Assembly (NCBI GenBank): GCA_963734685.1
Contig: CAVTIC010000007.1
Span: 744,001 to 808,000, forward strand
Reading direction: 5' to 3'
Origin: JAOUEA01 sp963734685
GTDB taxonomy: Bacteria; Actinomycetota; UBA4738; HRBIN12
Length of the DNA stretch: 64,000 bases
The stretch's first letter is position 1; every line of letters begins with the position of its first letter. A model generated the notes under the pieces. The model searched no databases. It was not told the DNA's origin and was given only the letters and a program-made list of their open reading frames with translations. This document shows, piece by piece, positions 25,241 to 34,975 of the stretch. The position numbers were made by a program, and so were the translations under genes.

Positions 25241-27028
25241 CCTCCGAGATGCGAACCACGATGCGGTCCCACGCCTGCGGCGAGCTCCGGATCGACGACG
25301 CGGGGGAGCAGGTGACCCTCTGCGGGTGGGTGGCGCACCGGCGGGACCACGGGGGCGTGACCTTCATCGATCTGCGCGACCGCGTGGGCGCCGTGCAGGT
25401 CGTCTTCCACCCCGAGGAGGCATCCGAGGCGCACGCCTCAGCGCAACGCCTCGGCGCGGAGGACGTCGTGCGGATCGTCGGCGAGGCGCGGGCCAGGCCC
25501 GAAGGCATGCAGAACCCCGACCTCGCGACCGGCGATATCGAGGTGGTGGCCGCTGGGCTCGAGCTGTTGAACGCATCCGAGACGCCGCCGTTCCCGATCG
25601 AGGACCGCATCGAGGCCGGCGAGGACCTGCGGCTGCGCTACCGCTACCTCGATCTCCGCCGCCCGGAGATGACCAAGGTGCTCGCGATGCGCGCGCGCAT
25701 CGTGCGCCTGATGCGCGAGCATCTCGACGCGCTCGGCTTCGTCGAGGTCGAGACCCCGATCCTCACCCGATCGACCCCCGAGGGATCGCGTGACTTCCTC
25801 GTGCCGAGCCGCCTGTGGCCGGGCACGTTCTACGCGCTGCCGCAGTCGCCGCAGCAGCTGAAGCAGCTCTTGATGGTGGGTGGGCAGGACCGGTACTACC
25901 AGATCGTCCGCTGCCTGCGCGACGAGGCGGCGCGCGCCGACCGCGGCTTCGAGTTCACGCAGCTCGACGTCGAGATGTCGTTCGTCACCGAGGACGACCT
26001 GATCTCGCTGATCGAGCCGCTCTACGCGGACATCGTCCACGAGGTCGCCGGCGTCGAGGTCGCTACCCCGTTCCCGCGCATGACGTACGCGGCGATGATG
26101 GCCCGCTTCGGCTCCGACAAGCCCGACCTGCGCTACGGCATGGAGCTCGTCGACCTCGCACCGGTGTTCGCCGCGACTGGGTTCAACGCGTTCGCCAAGG
26201 TGCTCGCCGACGGCGGCGTGATCAAGGCACTGGCTGCCCCGGGGGCCGGGTCGTCCTCCCGCAAGGAGCTCGACCGGCTGATCGAGGACGCGAAAGGTCG
26301 TGGCGCCGCGGGGCTCGTGTGGGTCGCCGTCGAGGGCGACGGGAAGCGTCCGCTCGCCCGTCGAGAAGTTCCTCTCGGCCGACGAGGTCGCCGGCCTGAT
26401 CGAGCGCACGGGTGCCTCCGAGGGCGACCTCGTCTGCATCGTGGCCGACCGCGAGGATCGAGCCAACGTCGCGCTCGACGGGCTCCGCCGAGACGTCGCG
26501 GCGAGGCTCGAGCTGATCCCCGAGGATGCCTGGGCGTTCTGCTGGATGGTCGACCCGCCGCTGTTCGAGTGGAGCGACGAGGAGGAACGCTGGGTGTCGG
26601 TGCACCACCCATTCACCTCGCCGGCCTCCGACGACCTCACGCCCGAGACGGCCACGGCCCGCGCCTACGACCTCGTGCTGAACGGCTTCGAGATCGGCGG
26701 CGGCAGCATCCGCATCCACGACGCCGCCATGCAGCGCAGGGTCTTCGAGTCGTTGCAGCTTCCGTCGGCCGACGTCGAAGAGCAGTTCGGACACCTGCTC
26801 CGTGCGCTCGCGCTCGGCGCGCCGCCGCACGGAGGCATCGCGATGGGCGTCGATCGGCTCGTGATGGTCATGGCCGGCAAGGATGCGATCCGCGACGTGA
26901 TCGCCTTCCCGAAGTCCCAGTCGGGCACCGATCCGCTCACCGGCGCCCCCGCGTCGGTCGACGATGCCCAGCTCCGTGAGCTCGGTCTCAGCTTGCGACA
27001 CGACCCGCAAGCATCCGAGGACGGCTGA
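25237..27028 (+). CDS. aspS: Aspartyl-tRNA synthetase (frame broken once)
   Basis: About 596 residues once the frame is repaired. Start GTG 25237 overlaps hisS; ATG 25249 is an alternative. OB-fold anticodon domain (HACGELR, CGWVAHRRDHGGVTFIDLRDR), catalytic core with FVEVETPILTRSTPEGSRDF, QSPQQLKQLLM and FRDE-like RCLRDEAARADRGFEFTQLD, then the bacterial GAD insertion. The frame shifts by one extra C at 26347 (GGGAAG-C-GTCCGC); after it the protein continues VRSPVEKFLSADE and ends with motif 3 GIAMGVDRLVMVM. No other damage, so I treat it as an intact gene with a sequence artefact. Confidence 0.93.
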
Positions 27029-27030
27029 CC

Positions 27031-28296
27031 GTGGCCGACGTGCCTCTCGCGGCGCGCATGCGCCCCCGCAGCTTCGAGGGGTTCGTGGGACAAGGGCACC
27101 TCGTCGGAGAGGGGAGGGCGCTCACGCGCATCCTCTCGAGGGGGAGCCTGCCCTCGATCGTGCTCTGGGGCCCGGCGGGCACGGGGAAGACCACGCTGGC
27201 ATACCTGCTCGCCGACGCGGTCGGCGCGGAACTCGTGCAGCTCTCGGCCGTGAACTCCGGTGTGGCCGATGCCCGGAAAGTGATGGAAGGTGCCCGCGGC
27301 GGTCTGTTCAGGACGGTGCTCTTCGTCGACGAGGTGCACCGGTGGTCCAAGGCACAGCAGGACGTGCTCCTGCCGGCGGTGGAGGAAGGCACGGTCACGC
27401 TGATCGGGGCGACCACCGAGAACCCGTACTTCTCCCTCAACACGCCACTGCTCTCCCGATGCCTGCTGCTCCGACTCGAGCCGCTCGACGACGAGGCCGT
27501 GCGGACCCTGGTGCGCCGTGCCCTCGCCGACGAGGAACTCGGTCTGGGACGTGCAGGCCTGACCATCGCCGACGACGCTCTCGAGCACCTGGTCACCGTC
27601 GCCGGGGGAGACGCGCGCATGGCGCTCACCGGCTTGGAGGCTTCGGCCGAGGCGGCGCAGGCGACCGGCGCTCCGGAGATCACACGCGACGTTGCCGCCG
27701 ACGCCGTGCAGAAGAAGGCGATCGTCTACGACCGGCAGGGTGACGCGCACTACGACGTGATCAGCGCCTTCATCAAGTCGATCAGGGGCTCCGACCCCGA
27801 TGCGGCGCTGTTCTGGCTCGCCCGCATGCTCGAGGCGGGGGAGGACGCGAGGTTCGTCGCCAGGCGGCTGATCGTGCACGCGAGCGAGGACATCGGCATG
27901 GCCGACTCCAGGGCCCTCCTCGTCGCCGTTGCCGCGGCCCAGGCGGTCGAGCACGTCGGACTCCCGGAGGCGCGCCTGAACCTCGCTCACGCCACGATCT
28001 ACCTGGCCACCGCCCCGAAGTCGAACAGCGTGGTCGAGGCGATCGGAGCGGCGTTCGAGGACGCTCCATCGGCCGAGCCCGTGCCGTTGCACCTGCGCGA
28101 CGCGAGCTACCGGGGGGCGAAGCAGCTCGGGCACGGCAAGGGGTACCGGTACCCGCACGACTTCCCCGGGCACACGGTGGATCAGCGATACCGGCCGGCG
28201 AGCGTCTCGGACCGCCGCTACTACGTTCCCTCCGGACAGGGCGACGACGTGCCCCGTCGCCCCGGCACGGGTGAGCCGGGAACCGACGACGCCTGA
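27031..28296 (+). CDS. rarA: Replication-associated recombination AAA+ ATPase RarA/MgsA
   Basis: 421 residues, start GTG 27031 two bases after aspS. RPRSFEGFVGQGHL opening, Walker A GPAGTGKTT (about residue 50), Walker B LFVDEVHRWSKAQQD, sensor 1 ATTENPYFSLN, and the C-terminal tetramerisation region with GSDPDAALFWLARMLEAGED and GHTVDQRYRP. Acts at stalled replication forks with SSB. No frame break in this gene despite damage on both sides. Confidence 0.95.
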   Translation: MADVPLAARMRPRSFEGFVGQGHLVGEGRALTRILSRGSLPSIVLWGPAGTGKTTLAYLLADAVGAELVQLSAVNSGVADARKVMEGARGGLFRTVLFVDEVHRWSKAQQDVLLPAVEEGTVTLIGATTENPYFSLNTPLLSRCLLLRLEPLDDEAVRTLVRRALADEELGLGRAGLTIADDALEHLVTVAGGDARMALTGLEASAEAAQATGAPEITRDVAADAVQKKAIVYDRQGDAHYDVISAFIKSIRGSDPDAALFWLARMLEAGEDARFVARRLIVHASEDIGMADSRALLVAVAAAQAVEHVGLPEARLNLAHATIYLATAPKSNSVVEAIGAAFEDAPSAEPVPLHLRDASYRGAKQLGHGKGYRYPHDFPGHTVDQRYRPASVSDRRYYVPSGQGDDVPRRPGTGEPGTDDA

Positions 28297-28394
28297 GTAG
28301 GCAGAGAAACGGCCACCGCGACGCCTGCCGTACCGGGTGCCGGGTCGGGTAGGCTTGGGCCTCCCACGCGACGACGACCCACGGAGGCACCGAT

Positions 28395-28769
28395 ATGACG
28401 CTGCTCGCCCTCACGGCCGGCGACACCGCTCTCATCATCCTGGCCGCGTTCTGGGGCCTGCTCGTGCTCGCCCTGTGCGTGGTGCTGCTCAACACCTTCC
28501 GCGTGCTCGAGAGCACGAAGATGACGATCGACACGATGCGCGAGGAGACCGTGCCGCTGCTCCGTGAGGTGAAGGGGTCGGTCGAGCGAGCCAACCGCGA
28601 GCTCGACCGCGTCGACACGATGCTCGTGAACGCGAACGACATCGTCGGCCGCGTCGAGAAGCTCTCCGGCCTGGTGGAGCAGGCCGCCGCGAGCCCGCTG
28701 GTCAAGGTCATCAGCATGGCTGCGGGCATCCGATCGGGCTTCGCGAAGGCGCGGGGCCGGAAGAAGTGA
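28395..28769 (+). CDS. DUF948-type membrane protein
   Basis: 124 residues. One N-terminal membrane helix (about residues 14-33) followed by a long amphipathic, heptad-like helix (REETVPLLREVKGSVERANRELDRVD) resembling the DUF948 family. Function unknown. In other actinobacteria this gene and the next sit between rarA and alaS. A GGAGGC ribosome-binding site precedes ATG 28395, and a TAGGCT -10-like element lies at 28350-28355. Confidence 0.75.
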   Translation: MTLLALTAGDTALIILAAFWGLLVLALCVVLLNTFRVLESTKMTIDTMREETVPLLREVKGSVERANRELDRVDTMLVNANDIVGRVEKLSGLVEQAAASPLVKVISMAAGIRSGFAKARGRKK

Positions 28770-29044
28770 AGCGAGGGTTCTGGGTCGCGCTCGGATTGGG
28801 CGCCGGCGCCACCGGCGCGATCCTCGCGTCGCGCTGGACCCGAAAGCAGGCCCGGCGCGTCGCGCCGCAGACGATCGCCCGCGAGGCGAAGGGGGGTCTG
28901 CTCGACCTCTCGAAGCTCGTCTCGGAGTCGATCCAGGAAGGCAAGCGCGCGATGGACGAGCGCGAGTCCGAGCTCCTGCGCGAGGCCGGCATCGGCGCAC
29001 CGCCCTCGGGCGAAGCCGAGCCCGGCGATCCGTCCGCCGCCTGA
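28766..29044 (+). CDS. Small membrane-anchored protein of unknown function (DUF6167-like position)
   Basis: 92 residues, start GTG overlapping the previous stop by four bases. N-terminal helix about residues 5-22 (FWVALGLGAGATGAILA) followed by a basic, then helical and acidic tail. I recognise no domain with certainty. Position between the DUF948 gene and alaS matches a conserved small-gene slot in actinobacteria. Confidence 0.65.
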   Translation: MKRGFWVALGLGAGATGAILASRWTRKQARRVAPQTIAREAKGGLLDLSKLVSESIQEGKRAMDERESELLREAGIGAPPSGEAEPGDPSAA

Positions 29045-29052
29045 CCCGCCGG

Positions 29053-29058
29053 TAGACT
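29053..29058 (+). promoter_or_regulatory. -10 element before alaS
   Basis: TAGACT seven bases before the GTG start at 29066. There is no room for a ribosome-binding site, so the alaS message is probably leaderless. Confidence 0.48.
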
Positions 29059-29065
29059 CAGCCGC

Positions 29066-31679
29066 GTGGACGGCACGCGGATCCGAGAGACCTTCCTTGC
29101 GTTCTTCGAGGAACGTGATCACACGCGTGTCCGGTCGTCGTCTCTGATCGCGCCGCCCGAGTCGGGCCTGCTGCTCACCGGAGCCGGCATGATCCAGTTC
29201 ATCCCGTACTTCCTCGGCCAGGCCGAGCCTCCTTTCCGCCGTGCGACCAGCGTGCAGAAGTGCTTCCGAGCGGTGGACATCGAGAACGTCGGACACACCG
29301 ACCGGCACCTCACGATGTTCGAGATGCTCGGGAACTTCTCGTTCGGTGACTACTTCAAGGCCGAATCGTGCGCGTGGGGGCTCCAGCTGGTCACCGAGGG
29401 CTTCGGCGTCGACGCCGATCGTCTCTGGATGACCGTCTACGACGACGACGACGAGGCGATCGCGATCTGGCAGGACCTCGGGATCCCGGCCGAGCGGCTG
29501 GTGCGCCGGGGGAAGACCGACAACTACTGGTGGACGCACGCGGCCGGGCCGGCGGGTCCCTGTTCGGAGATCTTCGTCGATCGCGGTGCGAGGTTCGGCC
29601 CCGACGGCGGGCCCGATGTCGACGAGGACCGCTTCATGGAGATCTGGAACCACGTCTTCATGCAGCACCAGGTCGACGAGCACGCGCGAGATCATCGGCG
29701 AGCTCCCGATGAAGAACATCGACACCGGCTCCAGCATCGAACGCGTGGCGGTGGTGCTGCAGGACGTCGGGAGCTTCTTCGAGACCGATCTGTTCGCGCC
29801 GCTCCTCGACGTGGTGCAGTCGCTCTCGGGCAAGCACTACGGCGCCGACGAGCGGCACGACATCGCGATCCGGATCATCGGCGAGCACGCGCGTGCCACG
29901 GCGTTCCTCGTTGCCGACGGCGTCCAACCCTCGAACGAAGGACGCGGGTACATCCTTCGCCGCATGCTGCGCCGGGTGGTCTCGAGCGCCCGACAGCTCG
30001 GGGTGCGGGGCGAGGTGCTGCGTCCGCTCGTCGGGGTGGTGGTCGAGGGCTTCGGCGACGCGTATCCGGAGCTCGTCGAGAACCGGGCGTTCGTCGAGCA
30101 GGTGCTCGGCTCGGAGGAGGAGCGGTTCAGCGCGACGCTGCGCCAGGGCATGACGCTGTTCGAGGAGGCGCGGGAACGGGCCGAGGGCGGCCGCATCGCC
30201 GGCGCCGACGCGTTCAAGCTCTCCGACACGTTCGGATTCCCGATCGAGCTGACCGAGGAGCTCGCGGCGGATGCGGGACTCGCGGTCGACGAGACCGGGT
30301 TCCGGGAGCTGCTCGAGGAGCAGACGGGCGAGAGCTGCGCGCCGCGGTGAGGAAGGTGGAGGTCGGCCTCGACGCCGGCGCCGTGCCGCCATCGGAGTTC
30401 GTCGGGTACGGCCAGCCCGAGGCCGAGGCGCCGATCGCGCTGCTGCTCGGCGAGGATCGGGGCGAGCTCGACGTGGCGCAGGAAGGGCGACGCGGTCTTG
30501 GTGTTCCTCGGAGCGCACACCCTTCTACGCCGAGGCCGGCGGTCAGGTGGGCGACGAGGGCGAGATCCGCACGCACACGGGCGTGATCCGGGTGCGCGAC
30601 ACCCAGTGGGCGGGCCCGACGTCGATCGTGCACCTCGGCACGGTCGACGTCGGGCGAGGTGCGGGCGGGTCAGGATGCGATCGCCGAGATCGACCGGCTC
30701 CGTCGCGAGGCCACGGCCAGAGCGCACACGTCGACGCACGTCGTCCACTGGACGCTCAAGCACATCCTCGGCGAGCACGCCCGGCAGGCCGGCTCGCTCG
30801 TCGCCCCCGGACGGCTGCGGTTCGACTTCCCTCATCCCTCGTCGGTGCCGGCCGACGTGCTCGAGCAGGCGGAGCTCGAAGCGAACCGGCTGCTCGCGCG
30901 CGACGACGCGCCCCACATCTTCGAGACGTCGATGGACGAGGCGAAGGCGCTCGGCGCCACGATGCTGTTCGACGAGAAGTACGGCGACGATGGTCCGCGT
31001 CGTGGAGATCGGGGACTACTCGCGCGAGCTGTGCGGGGGCACCCATGTCGAACGCACCGGGCGCGTCGGCGTGATCCGCATCCTGCGCGAAGGCTCGATC
31101 GGCGCCGGCATGCGCCGCGTCGAGGCGCTCGTGGGTCCCGACGCCCTGCGGGAGATCAATGCCGAGCGGGAGCTGCTGCGTGGACTCGTCGCCGCGCTGG
31201 GCAGCAAGGACGCGGCGGCCGCGCTCGAGCACGCCAAGCGGGTGATCGAGGAGAACAAGCGTCTGAGGAGCGAGCTCGGGAGGGTGGCGCAGCAGCGGGC
31301 GTCCGCCCGCGTCGACGACGTGGTGGGGCGGGCCGTCGTCGTCGACGGCGTTCGCCTCGTGCACGACGTGGAGGACGCCGATGCCGACGCCCTCCGGGAA
31401 CTCGCGCAGAAAGCGACCGACAAGCTCGGCGGCGAGGCGGCCGTGGTGCTCGGGACGGCCCAGGGCGGCAAGGCCCTCGTGGTCGCGGCGTGCTCGAAGC
31501 CCCTCGTCGAGCGAGGCGTGACCGCCCCGGCCCTGCTGGAGCCGGCTGCCGCGGCGATCGGCGGGGGCGCGGGCGGCAAACCCGGTCTCGGGTTCGCGGG
31601 CGGGAAGCGGGCGGAGGCGGTCACCGAGGCGATCCGCGGCATCCCCGCGCGTCTCGAGGAGCTCCTCGGGGCCAACTAG
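29066..31679 (+). CDS. alaS: Alanyl-tRNA synthetase (seven +1 frame breaks)
   Basis: About 868 residues when repaired, the normal length. Catalytic core: TSVQKCFRAVDIENVG, FEMLGNFSFGDYFK, LPMKNIDTG. Editing domain: HTSTHVVHWTLK and the distal CGGTHV. C-terminal oligomerisation domain ends GKPGLGFAGGKR. Extra single bases are needed to be skipped at about 29681, 30324, 30337, 30485, 30510, 30646 and 30989. Several are third-position doublets that give the same residue either way (CAG/CAA, GCT/GCG, GAA/GAG, CTC/CTG, GTC/GTG). With them removed, every conserved motif reads through to the stop at 31679. I therefore call it functional with assembly artefacts. Confidence 0.93.
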
Positions 31680-31680
31680 T

Positions 31681-32181
31681 ATGACTCAGACTACCGAACC
31701 GTCGGCGCCCGCCGCTCGGCGGCCACCCGGCCGGGCGCTCGGGCTCGATCTCGGCGACGCGCGCATCGGTGTCGCCGTCTCCGATCCCGACCGGCGCGTG
31801 GCCGTGCCGCACGGCACGATCAGGACCGGTCAGCCGCCCGGCGAACTGAAGGCCGTCGCAGCGCTGGTCGACGAGCTCGGGGCGACGGCGGTGATCGTGG
31901 GGCACCCGCGGTCGATGTCGGGGGCGTCGGGGCCCCGCGCCCAGCAGGCGGAAGCCTTCGCCGAGGCGTTGCGGGAGGCGGTCGTGGTGCCGGTCGTCCT
32001 GCAGGACGAGCGCCTCACCACGGTCGAGGCCGAGCGTTCGCTCCGAGCCTCGGGGGTCGGCGGGCGCCGACGCCGGCAGGTGGTCGACGAGAGCGCGGCC
32101 GCGTTGATCCTCGGTGCATGGCTCGATGCGCAGCGGTGCACACCACCGCAGCGGGTGCCCGGTATCCTCGGGACCCGATGA
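31681..32181 (+). CDS. ruvX: Putative pre-16S rRNA nuclease RuvX/YqgF
   Basis: 166 residues, start ATG 31681 right after alaS. YqgF RNase H-like fold: ALGLDLGDARIGVAVSDP (catalytic Asp), IVGHPRSMSG and DERLTTVEAERSL, with DESAAALIL supplying the last acid. Proposed to finish 5' maturation of 16S rRNA. Overlaps mltG by four bases. Intact. Confidence 0.93.
   Translation: MTQTTEPSAPAARRPPGRALGLDLGDARIGVAVSDPDRRVAVPHGTIRTGQPPGELKAVAALVDELGATAVIVGHPRSMSGASGPRAQQAEAFAEALREAVVVPVVLQDERLTTVEAERSLRASGVGGRRRRQVVDESAAALILGAWLDAQRCTPPQRVPGILGTR
32163..32168 (+). promoter_or_regulatory. -10 element before mltG
   Basis: TATCCT nine bases before the mltG ATG, inside the end of ruvX; could give a leaderless secondary transcript. 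No -35 seen. Confidence 0.3.
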
Positions 32182-33236
32182 CGACGACGCGCCGTGCGGA
32201 CCGCCACGAGCATCGCGACCGTCCTCGGCGGGTCTCGCTGCTGGTCCTCTTCCTCGTGCTCGCCGGCTTCGCCGGAGCGCTGGTCATGGCGAGCCGCTAC
32301 TACGGACGGTGCCGAGGGCCCGCGACGGGGCCGGCGCAGGACGTGTCGTTCACCGTCGAGGAAGGCGCCACGGCGGAACGCGTCGTGGAAGACCTCGCCG
32401 GCGAGGGGGTGATCCCGTGCGGCGGGTTCGTCGGCAACCTGCTGATGCGCGGCACCGGCAAGTCGGCCGAGATCCGGGCGGGCACGTACTCGCTCACCAC
32501 CGGGATGACGCTCGACGAGGCGGTCGAGGTGCTCACCACCCCTCCGAAGGAGATCCCGACCGCCGACGTGCTGATCCCCCCCGGGTACCGGCTGACCCAG
32601 ATCGCCGCAGCGGTCGAGGATGCGCTCGGCATCCCCGCCGAGCGGTTCCTTGCGCGCCTCGACGAGGGGAAGTTCGACCGCCCGCACGCCTTGCCGGCCG
32701 GCGCCTCGCTCGAGGGCTTCCTCTGGCCGGAGACGTACCGCATCCCCACGCGCGACGAGGCCGACGCGGTGATCCAGCGCCTCCTCGATCAGTTCGCCGA
32801 GGAGACCGCGAACCTGCCGTGGGAGAGGGCCGAGCAACTCGGCGTCACGCCGTACGAGATCGTGGTGATCGCGTCGATGATCGAGAAGGAGGCCGCGGTG
32901 CCGGCCGATCGCCCGCTGATCGCAGGCGTGATCTACAACCGGCTCCGCGAGGGCATGACGCTCGGCATCGACGCGACGCTCCTCTACGACGACCCGACGC
33001 CGGACGGCGAGCTCTCGACCGCCGACATCGAGACCGACGGGCCGTACAACACCCGCATCCGAGCAGGGCTGCCGCCGACCCCGATCGCCAGTCCCTACCT
33101 CTGGTCGCTGCGCGCCGCCTTGAACCCCGCCGACACGCCGTACCTGTACTACGTGCTCTGCGGTGAGGACGGGGTCCATCGGTTCGCCGAGACGTACCGC
33201 GAGCATCAGGCCAACGTCGATGTGTGCCTCGACTGA
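32178..33236 (+). CDS. mltG: Endolytic peptidoglycan transglycosylase MltG (YceG-like)
   Basis: 352 residues. Basic cytoplasmic N terminus, one membrane helix (about 20-40), a LysM-like region, then the catalytic YceG domain with ASMIEKEAAVPADRPLIAGVIYNRL (catalytic Glu) and GPYNTRIRAGLPPTPIASP. Cuts nascent glycan strands at the membrane. The alaS-ruvX-mltG-aroE order is conserved in actinobacteria. Intact. Confidence 0.94.
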   Translation: MTTTRRADRHEHRDRPRRVSLLVLFLVLAGFAGALVMASRYYGRCRGPATGPAQDVSFTVEEGATAERVVEDLAGEGVIPCGGFVGNLLMRGTGKSAEIRAGTYSLTTGMTLDEAVEVLTTPPKEIPTADVLIPPGYRLTQIAAAVEDALGIPAERFLARLDEGKFDRPHALPAGASLEGFLWPETYRIPTRDEADAVIQRLLDQFAEETANLPWERAEQLGVTPYEIVVIASMIEKEAAVPADRPLIAGVIYNRLREGMTLGIDATLLYDDPTPDGELSTADIETDGPYNTRIRAGLPPTPIASPYLWSLRAALNPADTPYLYYVLCGEDGVHRFAETYREHQANVDVCLD

Positions 33237-34094
33237 CCGGCCCGAGCCGTTCGCGATCGGGGGCACGACGCGCGTCGCCGGCGTGCTCGGTTGGCCGGTC
33301 GACCACAGCCTCTCGCCGGCGATCCACAACGCCGCCTTCGCCGCGGCCGGGCTGGACTGGGTCTACGTGCCGATGCCCGTGCCCCCCGGAGCGCTGCCGG
33401 CGGCCACGGCCGGGCTCGTCGCGCTCGGGGTCCGTGGCGCCAACGTCACGATGCCGCACAAGACCGAGGTCCGCCTCGCTCGCCGACGAGCTCTCCGACG
33501 ACGCCCGGCGACTGCGGGCCGTGAACACGTTCCTGGTGGAAGGTGACCGCCTGCACGGTCACAACACCGATGCTCCTGGTTTCGACCGGTTCCTGCGGCG
33601 CGATGCCGGCTTCGATCCCGCAGGGCGGACGGCGCTGCTGTTCGGGGCCGGGGGCGTCGCGCGGGCCGTGCGCCCTCGCGCTCGCCCGCGCCGGCCTCCG
33701 ACGGCTCTCGGTCGCGCTGCGGGAGCCCTCTCGGGCCGCCGACCTGGCGGCCACGGTGGACGGCATGCCGATCGAGGTCGAGGTGATGCGCTTCGACGAT
33801 GCCGAGGGCCTCGATCGGGATCTGGTCGTCAACGCGACCCCGCTCGGTGCCGACGGCGAGACCGCGCCACCCCTTCCCGCGCTGCACGAGGGCGTGCTCG
33901 TGGTCGACCTGCTGTATCACCCGGCGCAGACGCCGTTGCAGTCGGCAGCTCGTGCTGCGGCGCCACCGCCTATCGGGGGCCTCGGCCTGTTGCTGCACCA
34001 GGCGGCGCTCTCCTTCGAGCTGTGGACCGGCACGCCTGCCCCCCTCGACGTGATGTCGGCAGCGGCGGTGGCGACGCTCGCCGAACGGTACTGA
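33220..34094 (+). CDS. aroE: Shikimate dehydrogenase (two +1 frame breaks)
   Basis: About 290 residues after repair; start ATG 33220 overlaps mltG. Substrate motifs: GWPVDHSLSPAIHNAAF, NVTMPHKTEV (catalytic Lys), NTFLVEGDRLHGHNTDAPGF. NADP loop GAGGVARAV and C-terminal GLGLLLHQAALSFELWTG. Breaks: one extra base near 33475-33480 (reads as GCT/GCC alanine or CGC/C) and one at 33671 (GTG-C, valine either way). NADPH-dependent reduction of 3-dehydroshikimate; the other shikimate genes lie beyond the pilus island at 50.2 kb. Confidence 0.92.
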
Positions 34095-34169
34095 TCCCGT
34101 CGGTCGGGCCCACCGGCCGCGCCGCGCCACCTCAAGCGGCGCGCGCCCACCGACGATGCAGCAGAGGAG

Positions 34170-34949
34170 ATGGACGACTACTCCGCGCTCGCGCAGCGGA
34201 TCTCCGTGGGCGTGAGCGGGGTGTCGGGCGCCCTCGTCCTGTCGAGGGACGGGTTGGTGCTCGGCGCCTTCCCGAACGAGGACGAGAGCCTCGCGAAGCC
34301 GGCGTGGCTCAAGTTCGTCACGCTCGGCGAGCCCGACCGGAGCTTCGTGGAGTTCCCCGACCAGGTGTGGGCCTACGTCAAACGGGGACCGTACGCCGCG
34401 TTCGTCCTGGCCGAGCCGGGCACCCGCCCCGGTGTCCTCGTCGACCAGCTGGAGCAGGCGTTGCTGGTGGCCGAGGAGGGTCGCACGCGCCGCGACACGC
34501 TGAGGGTGCCCGACGCGTCGTCGGCGCCTTCGGGCAAGCCCCGGACGTCGCTGCACCCGGGGACGGCAAGCCGGCGCCGGCAGAGGTCGCCGCGACGGGG
34601 GAGACGGCCGAGCACGCCGCGACGGCAGGGGGGGCGCCGCCGGACCGCGGCGGATTCTCGAGGGATCCCGGGGCGAAAGGCACGCCCGCGGACCCCCCGT
34701 TGACCGCCGCGGAGGTACCTCCGGCTCCGCCCGAGCCGCCGCCGCCGGTCGACGTCGCGCCTGACGCGGGCGACCTCACGGCGAGGCCCACGACGCTCGG
34801 CAAGGAACCCCGCAAGCTCGTCGGATCGGGGGGTGGCGAGCCCTTCGACGACGACGCCGAGGTCGACCGCGTCCTGCTCGCCAAAGAGTTCTCGGGATTG
34901 CTTCAGGTGGACTCGGACGATGACGAAGGCAAGTTCCTGAGCGACCTAG
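34170..34949 (+). CDS. Roadblock/LC7-like protein upstream of pilB (frame broken, end uncertain)
   Basis: About 259 residues if repaired. The first 115 residues (VSGVSGALVLSRDGLVLGAFPN ... WAYVKRGPYAAFVLAE ... LVDQLEQALLVAEEG) resemble a roadblock/LC7 domain, as in the polarity protein MglB. Then the frame shifts around 34516 (a missing third-position base fits: PDA-VVGAFG) into a long Ala/Pro/Gly/Glu-rich linker and an acidic C-terminal segment with VDRVLLAKEFSGLLQ. The frame then runs on toward pilB; a second break near 34946 would give a TAG stop at 34947. Family assignment and end are both tentative. Confidence 0.55.
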
Positions 34950-34975
34950 CCCGAACGGGACCACGAAGGACGGCG

